NCBI RefSeq assembly: GCF_918741285.1
Contig: NZ_CAKKNC010000018.1
Span: 28,787 to 92,786, forward strand
DNA from: Sphingobium sp. CECT 9361
GTDB lineage: Bacteria; Pseudomonadota; Alphaproteobacteria; Sphingomonadales; Sphingomonadaceae
Direction of reading: 5' to 3'
Length of the DNA stretch: 64,000 nt
This document shows positions 1 through 8,423 of this stretch, piece after piece (the stretch's first letter is position 1; each line of letters begins with the position of its first letter). The notes beneath the pieces were generated by a model, which searched no databases, was not told where the DNA came from, and saw only the letters and a list, made by a program, of their open reading frames with translations. Both the position numbers and the translations under genes were made by a program.

Positions 1-1
1 C

Positions 2-871
2 GTGTTTCAGGGCGCAGAACGGCGTACCGGATGCCAGTTCACCTTCACCTGCGACGGCGCGCTGGTGAACCGAACGCCCCCGGCTGCAGCATGGGAGCGG
101 GCGCGGGACGTGGCACGCGCGGCGCTTTCAGGTGCCGTCTATCCCAAGGTCGGCTATGCGACGCATTACCATACCGACTGGGTCGTGCCGTACTGGAGCA
201 GCAGCCTCAATAAGATTGCTGCTGTGCAAACCCATCTGTTCTTCCGCTGGGCAGGCTGGTGGGGAACGCCCCCGGCTTTTCAACGGACCGTGAGCACGAC
301 CGAGCCGATCATCCCACAGATTGCCCGTTTTTCACCCGCACACCAATCGACGGTCGGGATACTTGGACTTCCATCCAATACGCCAGGATTGGCTGCTCCC
401 GCTGTGCTGGCCGCTGCGCCTGCCCGTGCGATTGGCGCGGATATGCTGGGCAAGCAGGTGGGCGGAGCTAAGCTCATCGCCTTTGCGCCGGGGATCAATG
501 CCTTTATCCTGCTGCTGGACGCCAAAACGCCGGACAGCTATCCTGCCGTATCGAGTGCGTTCTGTGCCGGGCGCCCCCGCTGCCGCATTCTTGCGTGGAA
601 CGATTCAGCCGTTGCGCCACAGGGCTTCCCACTCCCGGAAAGCGCATTGTCCAGCATGGCCTTCAGCTACATGCATGATGCTGCGGGCGGATTTCAACGC
701 GCCTTGTGGAACTGCATCCGCATTCCCAGGGCGACGAAAGCGGAATGCATGCGTCTGCGAGACCCCGCTGCCGCTGCGCCCCCACAGCCCCCGCAACCTG
801 CGATAAAAGCCAAACCTCCGGAAACCGTGGTGATCAGGCCAATGGAAGGCAACGCAACCCAACCGCAATAA
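2..871 (+). CDS. Cell wall hydrolase (SleB/Hydrolase_2 family), 5' end cut by window
   Basis: The reading frame is open from the first bases of the window, so the N-terminus, including any signal peptide, is missing. The visible start holds the core of the SleB-type cell wall hydrolase domain: FQGAERRTGCQFTFTCDG, then the ATHYHTDWVVPYW block with its HYH motif, then FFRWAGWWGTP. This family cleaves peptidoglycan, as amidases or lytic transglycosylases in spore formers and as envelope hydrolases in proteobacteria. Beyond about residue 110 is a family-variable C-terminal part rich in Ala and Pro that ends in a PPQPPQP stretch and that I do not recognise. The true start lies upstream of the window. 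Confidence 0.8.
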   Translation: MFQGAERRTGCQFTFTCDGALVNRTPPAAAWERARDVARAALSGAVYPKVGYATHYHTDWVVPYWSSSLNKIAAVQTHLFFRWAGWWGTPPAFQRTVSTTEPIIPQIARFSPAHQSTVGILGLPSNTPGLAAPAVLAAAPARAIGADMLGKQVGGAKLIAFAPGINAFILLLDAKTPDSYPAVSSAFCAGRPRCRILAWNDSAVAPQGFPLPESALSSMAFSYMHDAAGGFQRALWNCIRIPRATKAECMRLRDPAAAAPPQPPQPAIKAKPPETVVIRPMEGNATQPQ

Positions 872-890
872 CTCAACGCGGGTTCGATCT

Positions 891-1586
891 TTAGTGTTCT
901 TCGCCTCCGCACAGCACCCGCCCTGCGCCGCTGTGCGTGACCTTGCATGCCGCCTTGCCCAGCACTGCGACGTCGCCCGATCCAAATGCGCTGATGTCCG
1001 CTGTACCCGATGCGGTTAGCGACAAGGTGCCGGTGCCTTCGTTCACCAGCTTTGCATCGCGCGCGATCAGGCCTTCCGCCATCAATGCGCCGGGGCCGGA
1101 CACGCGCATCTCGGCGCGTCCCGCCGTGCCGGTCAGCGTCACTCGCCCACCGCCGGACAGCAACACGGTCACATCGTCCAGGGCGATCTTGCCGACCGTG
1201 ATGTCGCCGCCGCCGCCCAACACGATCTCGCCGCGCTGACCCCGCATCCGGTCCACGGTCAGCGATCCGCCGCCAGACAGCGTCACCCGGCGTAGGTCAT
1301 CGGTCGACAGCTTCAGGCTGACGGGTCCACCGCCGCCTTTCGTGCCCGATTGTCGCGCTTTCATCCGGATGACGAGCAAATTGCCCGACACGCGCATATC
1401 GACGCGATCCAGTGCGTCGCGGTCGCCATCGCCTTTGGCGGTAACGCCGGTGCCCGTCGTCACCGTCACGCGGATCGGCGCTTCCACCCTGATGCTGTCG
1501 AATCGCGTGATCGTGTATCCCTGCGTTGCGGCAAATGCTGGCGTGGCAGCCATAAGCAGGGGCAGGGCAATGGCAATGTGCTTCAT
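891..1586 (-). CDS. DUF2807 (GIN-type) secreted protein, first of two
   Basis: A 231-residue protein with a cleavable signal peptide (MKHIAIALPLLMAATPAFA) followed by a DUF2807-type repeat region, a predicted right-handed beta-helix often described as an autotransporter-adhesin-head-like domain. Repeats of about 20 residues carry Gly-rich turns (SGGGSL, GGGGDI, SGGGRV, SGPGAL, GSGDV). Two cysteines near the end (AACKVTHSG and VLCGG) could form a disulfide. I chose the Met at 1586 because it begins the signal peptide directly; an in-frame start 18 bases upstream only adds a non-signal extension. It lies downstream of, and in the same direction as, a paralogous DUF2807 lipoprotein. Its exact role is unknown; an envelope location is inferred. 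Confidence 0.75.
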   Translation of the reverse strand: MKHIAIALPLLMAATPAFAATQGYTITRFDSIRVEAPIRVTVTTGTGVTAKGDGDRDALDRVDMRVSGNLLVIRMKARQSGTKGGGGPVSLKLSTDDLRRVTLSGGGSLTVDRMRGQRGEIVLGGGGDITVGKIALDDVTVLLSGGGRVTLTGTAGRAEMRVSGPGALMAEGLIARDAKLVNEGTGTLSLTASGTADISAFGSGDVAVLGKAACKVTHSGAGRVLCGGEEH

Positions 1587-1640
1587 ACCGGCGTTAAAGC
1601 CCATGCGGGCCGCTCGATCAATGGTGACGTTGGCGTCGCA

Positions 1641-2381
1641 TCAAGCCGTGCAACGCGCTTCGCCCGATCCCATCGCCTTGATTTTACACTGCGCCTTGCC
1701 GCGCACGTCCGCATTGCCCGATCCCATGATGCTCACATTGACCGGACCATCGGACGCCAGCTTGACGTTGCCCGAACCCAATATGTCGATCTCGGCTTTG
1801 CCCGCTTTCAGCGCGCCAGCATTGATACCGCCCGATCCGGTGGCAGACAGCGTTGCGGAATCGGCAGTCCCTCCAATATTCAGATCGCCCGATCCCGTGG
1901 TGTCGACCTTCAGCATCCCCACCTTTGCTTTGCCCAGATCGATATTCCCCGATCCGGTCAGGGACAAGGCGAGCCTTTCGCCGTTCACCGTGTCGACCTT
2001 CATATTGCCCGATCCGGTCAGCGATGCGGCGGCCATTGCGGGCATGGTTACGCGGACCGTCGCGCCTTCGTCGTCATTGCTCCACATGATGCCGATCCGG
2101 CTTTTCCGACCGACATATAAAGTCCCGTTCTTGACGCCGATCTCCAGCCTTTCCAGCACTTTCGCATCGCCTTCGACCGTCACCTTGTACGCGGGGCCGA
2201 CGGTCACGATGACGTCGTCCGGGCCAGTCGCTTCCACGCTTGCGAAATCGCGCAGGCTGGACAGATCGCCATTGCCCGCCACAGCACCCGGAATGCTGCT
2301 GCTCGGATTGCTGATCGAACAGGCTGTCAGGGCCAGCACGGACGCTGCCAACGCAGCAGAAAGAATGGGGGACTTAGGCAT
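1641..2381 (-). CDS. DUF2807 lipoprotein, second of two
   Basis: A 246-residue putative lipoprotein. The signal sequence MPKSPILSAALAASVLALTACS ends in a lipobox (LTAC), so the mature protein should be lipid-anchored at Cys21. It is followed by a DUF2807 beta-helix with a strikingly regular GSG motif about every 20 residues (TGSGNM, TGSGNI, TGSGDL, TGSGGI, LGSGNV, MGSGNA, MGSGEA). The start at 2381 is supported by a good ribosome-binding site (GCAGGAG, 7 bases before the ATG). The gene lies 54 bases before the paralogue at 891-1586 and downstream of carD, from which it is separated by a terminator. Function is not known; an outer-membrane or periplasmic structural or sensing role is only inferred. 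Confidence 0.78.
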   Translation of the reverse strand: MPKSPILSAALAASVLALTACSISNPSSSIPGAVAGNGDLSSLRDFASVEATGPDDVIVTVGPAYKVTVEGDAKVLERLEIGVKNGTLYVGRKSRIGIMWSNDDEGATVRVTMPAMAAASLTGSGNMKVDTVNGERLALSLTGSGNIDLGKAKVGMLKVDTTGSGDLNIGGTADSATLSATGSGGINAGALKAGKAEIDILGSGNVKLASDGPVNVSIMGSGNADVRGKAQCKIKAMGSGEARCTA

Positions 2382-2472
2382 CGTCGGCTCCTGCAACTGT
2401 ATTGCCGTTATAATACACAAGGTGACATTTGGTTGTAAAGGCAAAATCGCCATGGCGTTGCGCCTCAACGGA

Positions 2473-2500
2473 AAAGGGCGCCCCAAACGGGACGCCCTTT
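2473..2500 (-). terminator. Intrinsic terminator after carD
   Basis: The 8-bp arms AAAGGGCG and CGCCCTTT enclose an inner CCC/GGG pair and an AAAC loop. Read on the minus strand the hairpin ends in CCCTTTTCC. It lies 27 bases beyond the carD stop and 92 bases before the start of the downstream DUF2807 gene. Confidence 0.75.
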
Positions 2501-2526
2501 GCAGTATCGCTAAAGCCGTAAAAGCC

Positions 2527-3057
2527 TCAGTCGACCTTTTCCTTGTTATACTTCGGTGCAGCCTCGTTGAGGATGAACAGAATTTTCTTGAGCGCGCCGG
2601 GTTCATCCGTTTCTTCCATCGCCGCGAGTTCGCGGGCGAGGCGGCTGGACGCCGCTTCGAAGATCTGGCGTTCGGAATAGCTCTGCTCGGGCTGATCGTC
2701 CGCGCGGAACAGATCGCGCGTCACTTCGGCGATCGACACCAGGTCGCCCGAATTGATCTTCGCTTCATATTCCTGCGCACGGCGCGACCACATGGTCCGC
2801 TTGACCTTGGGCTTGCCCTTGAGGGTATCCATGGCTTCTTCCAGCGTCTTGTTGGAGGACAGCTTGCGCATCCCCACGCCTTCGGCCTTGTTGGTGGGAA
2901 CGCGCAAAGTCATGCGTTCCTTTTCAAAGCGCAAAACATACAGTTCCAGGTCCATGCCTGCGATCTGCTCTTTCTGCAGCTCTATTACACGGCCAACGCC
3001 ATGCTTGGGGTAAACAACGTAATCACCGACGTCAAAGGACAGCGCTTTGGCAGCCAT
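2527..3057 (-). CDS. carD: CarD family transcriptional regulator
   Basis: A 176-residue CarD-type factor. The N-terminal RNA-polymerase-interacting domain is clear (FDVGDYVVYPKHGVGRV, then LELYVLRFEKERMTLRVP), and the C-terminal helical DNA-binding part has the expected WSRRAQEYEAKINSGDL and SERQIFEAASSRLARELA segments. CarD binds the beta subunit of RNA polymerase at the promoter and stabilises the open complex, acting on rRNA and many housekeeping genes in alphaproteobacteria. I place the start at MAAKALSFD because the family begins there; the frame is open 18 codons further upstream without family resemblance. It is monocistronic, with a terminator just downstream and the ferredoxin gene 236 bases upstream. 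Confidence 0.92.
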   Translation of the reverse strand: MAAKALSFDVGDYVVYPKHGVGRVIELQKEQIAGMDLELYVLRFEKERMTLRVPTNKAEGVGMRKLSSNKTLEEAMDTLKGKPKVKRTMWSRRAQEYEAKINSGDLVSIAEVTRDLFRADDQPEQSYSERQIFEAASSRLARELAAMEETDEPGALKKILFILNEAAPKYNKEKVD

Positions 3058-3293
3058 TTGGAACCTTTCCATCACAACTGGGAGAAACCGGTGTTGCGTC
3101 ACCGCATGCAAAAAGGGGGCCTACATGCGGCATTATCCGCAACGTCACCGAAAAATCATGGGACGATTTTACTCCACACGGACGCGAAGGCGCCCGCTGC
3201 TCCGTATCATGTAGCAGATTCGTAATAAAATTACCACCCCACGCATCATGTGCATGAGGAAGAGGTTGGTAATGTCGATATGTCGCCGCGAAA

Positions 3294-3632
3294 TCAGTCG
3301 CCTGCGCCGGGCTCCGGAGAGAAATATTTGTCGAACTTGCCGTCTTCGCCCTTATGGTCGTCGGCATCCGCCGGCGCATCGCCCTTGGTCGTGATGTTCG
3401 GCCATTCGGCGGAAAACTTGGTGTTCAGCTCCAGCCATTTCTCCAGACCGTTTTCGGTATCGGGCAGGATGGCTTCGGCGGGGCATTCAGGCTCGCACAC
3501 ACCACAGTCGATGCATTCGCTGGGATTGATGACCAACATGTTCTCGCCTTCGTAGAAACAATCCACGGGGCATACTTCGACGCAGTCCATATATTTGCAG
3601 CGAATGCATGCGTCGGTCACGACATAGGTCAT
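3294..3632 (-). CDS. fdxA: 7Fe ferredoxin FdxA
   Basis: A 112-residue bacterial ferredoxin with the N-terminal pattern CIRCKYMDCVEVCPVDCF, which binds a [3Fe-4S] and part of a [4Fe-4S] cluster, followed by the second set CIDCGVCEPECP. This is the common FdxA of alphaproteobacteria, a low-potential electron carrier in the cytoplasm. The acidic C-terminal extension (residues about 85-112) is typical of the family. Start support: an AGGAAAAGG purine run lies a few bases before the ATG. It lies between the S4-domain gene and carD, all in the same direction, with 93 bases to the upstream gene and 236 to the next; these are probably separate transcripts. Confidence 0.93.
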   Translation of the reverse strand: MTYVVTDACIRCKYMDCVEVCPVDCFYEGENMLVINPSECIDCGVCEPECPAEAILPDTENGLEKWLELNTKFSAEWPNITTKGDAPADADDHKGEDGKFDKYFSPEPGAGD

Positions 3633-3725
3633 TTGGGGGGCCTTTTCCTGGGTCCAGTGTCGTCCTGCTATTCCGGCCCTTCGCCTGCGTCAATATGAAT
3701 GGCGACGATAGCGCGCAGCTTTGTA

Positions 3726-4025
3726 TCAGCCCCCCACAACAATTTCTTCGTAACAGGCCTGTGCTTCGGGCACCGGTCCGCGACGAAAGGGCACGGCGCT
3801 CACGCGCACCACGCGCACCGCTTCTCCAAATGGAAAGGTTATCAGGTCGCCGGGCCGGACGGGTGCATGGGCGCGTTCTATCCGGCGCCCGTTCAGCCTC
3901 ACATATCCGGTTTCGGCAAGTTTCTGGGCACTGGTGCGACTGCTGGCCAGCCGGACGAACCACAGATATTTGTCGATGCGCAGCGTCGGGCTGGACGCTG
4001 CTGTCGTTACTGCCCGCTCAGCCAT
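3726..4025 (-). CDS. S4-domain RNA-binding protein (Hsp15-like)
   Basis: A 99-residue protein consisting of one S4 domain: LRIDKYLWFVRLASSRTSAQKL, then GYVRLNGRRIERAHAPVRPGDLITF. It resembles heat-shock protein 15 (HslR), which binds stalled 50S subunits carrying nascent chain-tRNA. The start at 4025 overlaps the end of the upstream helicase gene by 8 bases (ATGGCTGA), so translation is probably coupled. A longer in-frame extension upstream is helicase coding sequence read in another frame and is not used. RNA binding is supported by the domain; the ribosome-rescue role is inferred from the family. Confidence 0.85.
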   Translation of the reverse strand: MAERAVTTAASSPTLRIDKYLWFVRLASSRTSAQKLAETGYVRLNGRRIERAHAPVRPGDLITFPFGEAVRVVRVSAVPFRRGPVPEAQACYEEIVVGG

Positions 4026-6756
4026 TGCGCCCCAGCAAGTCGGCGAGACCGGCGAAAGCCGACCCTGCCGATGGGGAAGGCGCAGGCGCCGCCGCGGGCT
4101 TCTCCGCCGGGCGCGGTCCGTCCTTCCTGCCGTGCGGTCGGGGGCGCGCAGGCCGCTCGGCGGGGCGTGCCTTTTGCCGCCCACGAAACACCCAGTTCGG
4201 CCCGCTCTCTACGGCTTCGATCTGCCGAAACCCGGCCGCGCGCATCAGTTCGAGGAAAGCCGGTTCCAGCAAGCCCAGCGAAACGATCCGCGGATCGAGC
4301 GCAACGAACGGCTCGCCCTTCGCAATGGTCTCATGCGCGGCGCGGGCCATGCGCTCGGCCATGTCGATCCGCAGATGCTGCGCACCGAACCCCCGGAACC
4401 CGGCAATGCGCGCGCCTTCGATGGTATCCGCACCTTCCAGCGCCAGCAGCGTCGCGCCTGCAGGGGGCAGGGGCAGCATCGGCTTTCCAGTGCGCGCCGA
4501 CATCAAAGCCATCCGCCACAATGCCGCGCCGGGTTTGAGCAGGCCGGGATGGAAAATATCCAGCACACCCACGGTAATGCCGGACTTGCGCAGCGTGTAT
4601 CGCTGTTCCTTGTCCAGATGCGCGAGGGCCGGGTCTATATCGATGCGGTCGCTCACCCCGCCTGCATCGGCCAGTTGCGCAAACACCGCTCGGATGACGG
4701 GCGGCACGGCGGGATCTATTGCCGCCGCCGCCATTTTGACGAGCGGCAGGACGTTGCGCTCCTGCTGCGCCGTCATCCACGTCGCCAATCGCTCTGCGAT
4801 TCGCTTGTGCATGTCCGGTCCCAGATCGGTCAGCGCGCGGTCCAGCCGAATCTCCGGCGCAATGAACGTCGCCCCCTTGTGCAAGGTCGCGATCTCGATA
4901 CCGTCCCAGCATATCGTCGGCATCCCCGTCGGGCCGGGGGTAAGCACCAATGCAGCATCGGGTGCCGCCAGTAATTCATCGGCTTTCACGCGCAATATCG
5001 CCCCAAGTCGTTTCTCCGCGGCTGCCAGCAACATGCGCCGGTTTTCACCACGTGCAAGGGGATCGACCGAGAAACGGAATCCGTCAAGTCGTCCTATCGC
5101 TTCGCCATCGACACTGACTGATCCATCTTGATCCACATCGACGGGCAATAGCGCCATATTCTGCCCCATATCGCGCAACAGCACCGCGGTACGCCTGTCG
5201 ACAAAGCGTTGGGTCAGTGCGGCGTGCAGAGCGTCCGAGAGCTTTTCCTCCAGTGCGCGCGTCCGTTCCGCCATTTCGGCGGGATATTCCAGCCAGTCGG
5301 GTCGATGCGCGATATAGGACCATGTCCGTGCTGCCGCGATCCGCCCCGATAACGTGGCGATATCGCCCTGCACGGTGTCGAGCCGCGCGATATGCTGCGC
5401 GAACCAGTCGCGCGGGATATAGCCCTGACCTTCCGACAGGAACCGCCACAGGCGCGACACCATCCGTGCGTGATGATCCGCGCCCAGTTTCTGGAAATCG
5501 GGCAAGCCGCAAGCCGACCAGAGGCGTTTCACCTGCTGGCGGTTGCGCGCGCGTTCGATGACCAGCGGATCGTCGGCCATCCGCTTGAGCACCGTGAGGT
5601 CGACGGCTTCCGGCGCGGCGCGCAACTGCGGTTTGTCGGGGCGCGCCTCCAGATCGGATATCAATATGTCGAGCGTGTCGCAACGCGGCGCACCATCGCG
5701 CCAGTACAGGAAATCGAGCGGCGGAAACCGATGGGCTTCGATCGCTTCGATTTCCTCGGGCGTGAACGACGCATCGCCCCCTTCGCCGCCCAGCGACCCG
5801 AATGTCCCATCGCGATGATGCCGCCCCGCGCGCCCCGCGATTTGCGCCATCTCGGTGATCGAGAGCCTGCGTGTCCGATGCCCGTCGAACTTGCGCAACG
5901 AAGCAAAGGCGACATGCGCCACGTCGAGATTGAGGCCCATGCCAATGGCGTCGGTCGCCACCAGATAGTCGACCTGACCCTCCATGAACATCTTGACCTG
6001 CGCATTGCGCGTGCTGGGACTGAGCGCGCCCATCACCACTGCTGCGCCACCGCTGAACCGCCGCAGCATCTCGGCGACGGCATATACTTCCTCAGCGGAG
6101 AAGGCGACGATGGCGGATCGCTTGGGCAGGCGCGACAGCTTCTTCGCTCCCGCATAACTCAGGGTCGAAAAGCGCGGCCGGCTGATGATGTCCACGTCCG
6201 GCACCAGTTTGCGCACCAGCGGCGCGACGGTCGCCGAGCCCAGGATCATCGTTTCTTCCCGTCCGCGCGCCCTTAGCAGGCGGTCGGTGAACACATGCCC
6301 GCGCTCCGGGTCAGCGCCCAGTTGCGCCTCGTCCAGCGCAACGAAGGCGTAATCCCCATCGACCGGCATCGACTCGGCAGTGCACAGGAAATAGCGCGCC
6401 TTGGGCGGGCAGATTTTCTCTTCGCCAGTGATCAGCGCGACGCTCTCGCGCCCCTTGATCGCCACCACCCGATCATAGACTTCGCGCGCCAGCAGACGCA
6501 GCGGAAAACCCATCATCCCGCTGGAATGCCCGCACAATCTTTCGACGGCCAGATGGGTTTTGCCAGTGTTCGTCGGGCCAAGCACGGCGGTAACGGCGGA
6601 TCGTGCGAACTGGACCATGGCCGTATGTCGGGCAAGGACCGGGCCGACGCAAGGGGGGATGCGTGCATAGTGCGCTCGCGGATTATGTTCCCGCCCATTT
6701 GGATCATTGGACGGCGCTAAGGCACCGTTCGCCGCAGAAAGCGGTTTGACGTCCAT
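4018..6756 (-). CDS. SUV3-like DEAD/DEAH-box RNA helicase
   Basis: A 912-residue helicase of the SUV3/mitochondrial-degradosome type that is conserved in alphaproteobacteria. Walker A is GPTNTGKTH (residues 60-68) and the DExx motif is DEAQ (142-145). The second RecA domain holds YLVATDAIGMGLNLD and QIAGRAGRHHRDGTFG. The C-terminal region beyond about residue 840 is basic and low-complexity (KARPAERPARPRPHGRK). Mitochondrial SUV3 unwinds RNA for exonucleolytic decay, and a similar RNA-turnover role is inferred here. The start is uncertain: ATG at 6756 gives the full length and ATG at 6618 (MVQFARSAV) begins at the conserved core; neither has a strong ribosome-binding site. It is co-translated with the S4-domain gene. 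Confidence 0.88.
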   Translation of the reverse strand: MDVKPLSAANGALAPSNDPNGREHNPRAHYARIPPCVGPVLARHTAMVQFARSAVTAVLGPTNTGKTHLAVERLCGHSSGMMGFPLRLLAREVYDRVVAIKGRESVALITGEEKICPPKARYFLCTAESMPVDGDYAFVALDEAQLGADPERGHVFTDRLLRARGREETMILGSATVAPLVRKLVPDVDIISRPRFSTLSYAGAKKLSRLPKRSAIVAFSAEEVYAVAEMLRRFSGGAAVVMGALSPSTRNAQVKMFMEGQVDYLVATDAIGMGLNLDVAHVAFASLRKFDGHRTRRLSITEMAQIAGRAGRHHRDGTFGSLGGEGGDASFTPEEIEAIEAHRFPPLDFLYWRDGAPRCDTLDILISDLEARPDKPQLRAAPEAVDLTVLKRMADDPLVIERARNRQQVKRLWSACGLPDFQKLGADHHARMVSRLWRFLSEGQGYIPRDWFAQHIARLDTVQGDIATLSGRIAAARTWSYIAHRPDWLEYPAEMAERTRALEEKLSDALHAALTQRFVDRRTAVLLRDMGQNMALLPVDVDQDGSVSVDGEAIGRLDGFRFSVDPLARGENRRMLLAAAEKRLGAILRVKADELLAAPDAALVLTPGPTGMPTICWDGIEIATLHKGATFIAPEIRLDRALTDLGPDMHKRIAERLATWMTAQQERNVLPLVKMAAAAIDPAVPPVIRAVFAQLADAGGVSDRIDIDPALAHLDKEQRYTLRKSGITVGVLDIFHPGLLKPGAALWRMALMSARTGKPMLPLPPAGATLLALEGADTIEGARIAGFRGFGAQHLRIDMAERMARAAHETIAKGEPFVALDPRIVSLGLLEPAFLELMRAAGFRQIEAVESGPNWVFRGRQKARPAERPARPRPHGRKDGPRPAEKPAAAPAPSPSAGSAFAGLADLLGRNG

Positions 6757-6820
6757 CCGTTAAATTGACTTTAACCTTATGTGTTCACAAGCGTAATCCT
6801 AATGCCGTGGCGCGGGGGCT

Positions 6821-8380
6821 GTGGCAGGAATATGGTCCGGGGGGTTGCCGGTTTTGTTTCAGAAGAATGAGTTCGGGACTGCCCAGGGTGGCGCTGCGCC
6901 ATCCTTGTGGCTGGCTGGCGCGATTGCCAATCCCGGCCTTCCTGTCGACACCCGCGATTGGCGCGCCCGCCTGAAGGATTGGGCGGAAGACGTCGAACTC
7001 GTCCCCGATCTGGGCCAGCGCGTCGGTAGCCTGACATGGTTCCGCGGCCTCGCGACCTGCACGGCGCTATGTGCGTCCGCCATCGCTCTGTCCCCCGGTT
7101 TCAATCCTATTCCCGGCACGAGCGAACCCGTCATGGATGCGCGGCAATTCGATGAAGTGCGCAGCCAGATGATCACGCCGCTTGCGCTCGGCGCGGACAG
7201 CGGACGCCATATGGGCGCGACCGACGCCGTATCCTCGCTCAAGGAAACGCCTGAACGCCCGCAAGTCGAACTCACCGCACAGATCGGCAATGGCGACAGC
7301 TTCGCCCGCGCCTTGTCGCGCGCAGGGGTCAGCAGCGCCGATGCGGGGCGGGTTATCGGTCTCACCGGTCTCGATCTGCGCGGCGATGCGCTGAAGCCTG
7401 GCACCCGTCTGGACATCGTTCTGGGTCGCCGCATCAGCCGTTCGGTGCCCCGTCCGCTCGAAAGCCTTTCCTTCCGTGCCCGGCTCGATCTTGCGATTGA
7501 CGTGACGCGCCTGAATGGCACGTTGCAGGCCAAGCGCATTCCCATCCGCGTCGATGACACGCCCTTGCGCATTCAGGGGACGGTTGGCGAAAGCCTCTAT
7601 CGCTCCGCCCGCGCGGCCGGTGCACCGCCCAAGGCTGTCCAGTCGTTTCTGCGTACCTTGATGCAGCAGATTTCGATCGGCTCCATCGGCGCCAACGATC
7701 GCTACGACATTATCGTCGCCCATCGCCGCGCCGAAACCGGCGACGTGGAAGTCGGCGACTTGCTCTACGCCGGCCTGAAACGGGCGCGGGGCAAGGATAT
7801 CGACATGCTCAAATGGACCACCGGCGGTCGCACCGAATGGTTCGAGGCATCGGGCGTCGGCGAACGTCGCGGCGTATTGGCGCAACCGGTATCGGGACGC
7901 ATGACATCGGGATACGGTATGCGCCGTCACCCGATCCTCGGCTTTACCCGGATGCACGCAGGTATCGACTTTGCCGCCGCCTATGGCTCTCCGATCTACG
8001 CGGCGACCGACGGCGTGGTCGCCTTTGCCGGGCGTCATGGCGGCCATGGCAATTATGTGAAGCTCTCGCATGGCGGCGGTCTGGCCACGGGCTATGCGCA
8101 TATGAGCCGGATCGCGGCCTATCCCGGTCAGCGCGTCCGGCGCGGTCAGGTGATCGGCTATGTCGGGTCCAGCGGCCTTTCGACTGGCCCGCATCTCCAC
8201 TACGAACTCTATCGCAATGGCCAGACGGTAAATCCGTCCTCGGTCAGCTTCACTACCACGTCGCAACTGGCGGGTCGCGATCTGGCCGCGTTCCGCGCGC
8301 GCCTTGCTGCGCTCAAGTCGATCAGAGTCGGGGCAGCAGTTCAGACCGCGCAAGTCGCCGGGACAGCCAGGGGCAAATAA
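6821..8380 (+). CDS. M23 family metallopeptidase (peptidoglycan endopeptidase)
   Basis: A 519-residue protein whose C-terminal third is an M23/LytM domain. The zinc ligands are visible: H379 and D383 in MHAGIDFAA, and the H458-L-H460 pair in GPHLHYEL. A hydrophobic segment near residue 87 (TALCASAIALS) is a likely membrane anchor or uncleaved signal. The middle part has an OapA/LysM-like module (GNGDSFARALSRAGVSSADA, LKPGTRLDIVLG). Such enzymes cut peptide cross-links or regulate amidases during envelope growth. Translation likely begins at GTG 6821, behind GGGGG. The gene is divergent from the SUV3-like helicase and is followed by folP 43 bases downstream. Confidence 0.88.
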   Translation: MAGIWSGGLPVLFQKNEFGTAQGGAAPSLWLAGAIANPGLPVDTRDWRARLKDWAEDVELVPDLGQRVGSLTWFRGLATCTALCASAIALSPGFNPIPGTSEPVMDARQFDEVRSQMITPLALGADSGRHMGATDAVSSLKETPERPQVELTAQIGNGDSFARALSRAGVSSADAGRVIGLTGLDLRGDALKPGTRLDIVLGRRISRSVPRPLESLSFRARLDLAIDVTRLNGTLQAKRIPIRVDDTPLRIQGTVGESLYRSARAAGAPPKAVQSFLRTLMQQISIGSIGANDRYDIIVAHRRAETGDVEVGDLLYAGLKRARGKDIDMLKWTTGGRTEWFEASGVGERRGVLAQPVSGRMTSGYGMRRHPILGFTRMHAGIDFAAAYGSPIYAATDGVVAFAGRHGGHGNYVKLSHGGGLATGYAHMSRIAAYPGQRVRRGQVIGYVGSSGLSTGPHLHYELYRNGQTVNPSSVSFTTTSQLAGRDLAAFRARLAALKSIRVGAAVQTAQVAGTARGK

Positions 8381-8423
8381 TCGGGCTTTCCTACGCCGGC
8401 CAGATCGCATTAATGCGGGACAT

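Noticed and set aside
1342..3225. A 627-codon plus-strand frame running through the DUF2807 and carD genes
   Set aside because: It is antisense to three well-supported genes, resembles no protein family and is explained by GC-rich codon bias in the opposite strand.
3608..5131. A 507-codon plus-strand frame across the S4 and helicase genes
   Set aside because: Antisense to two coupled, recognised genes; no domain and shadow-type composition.
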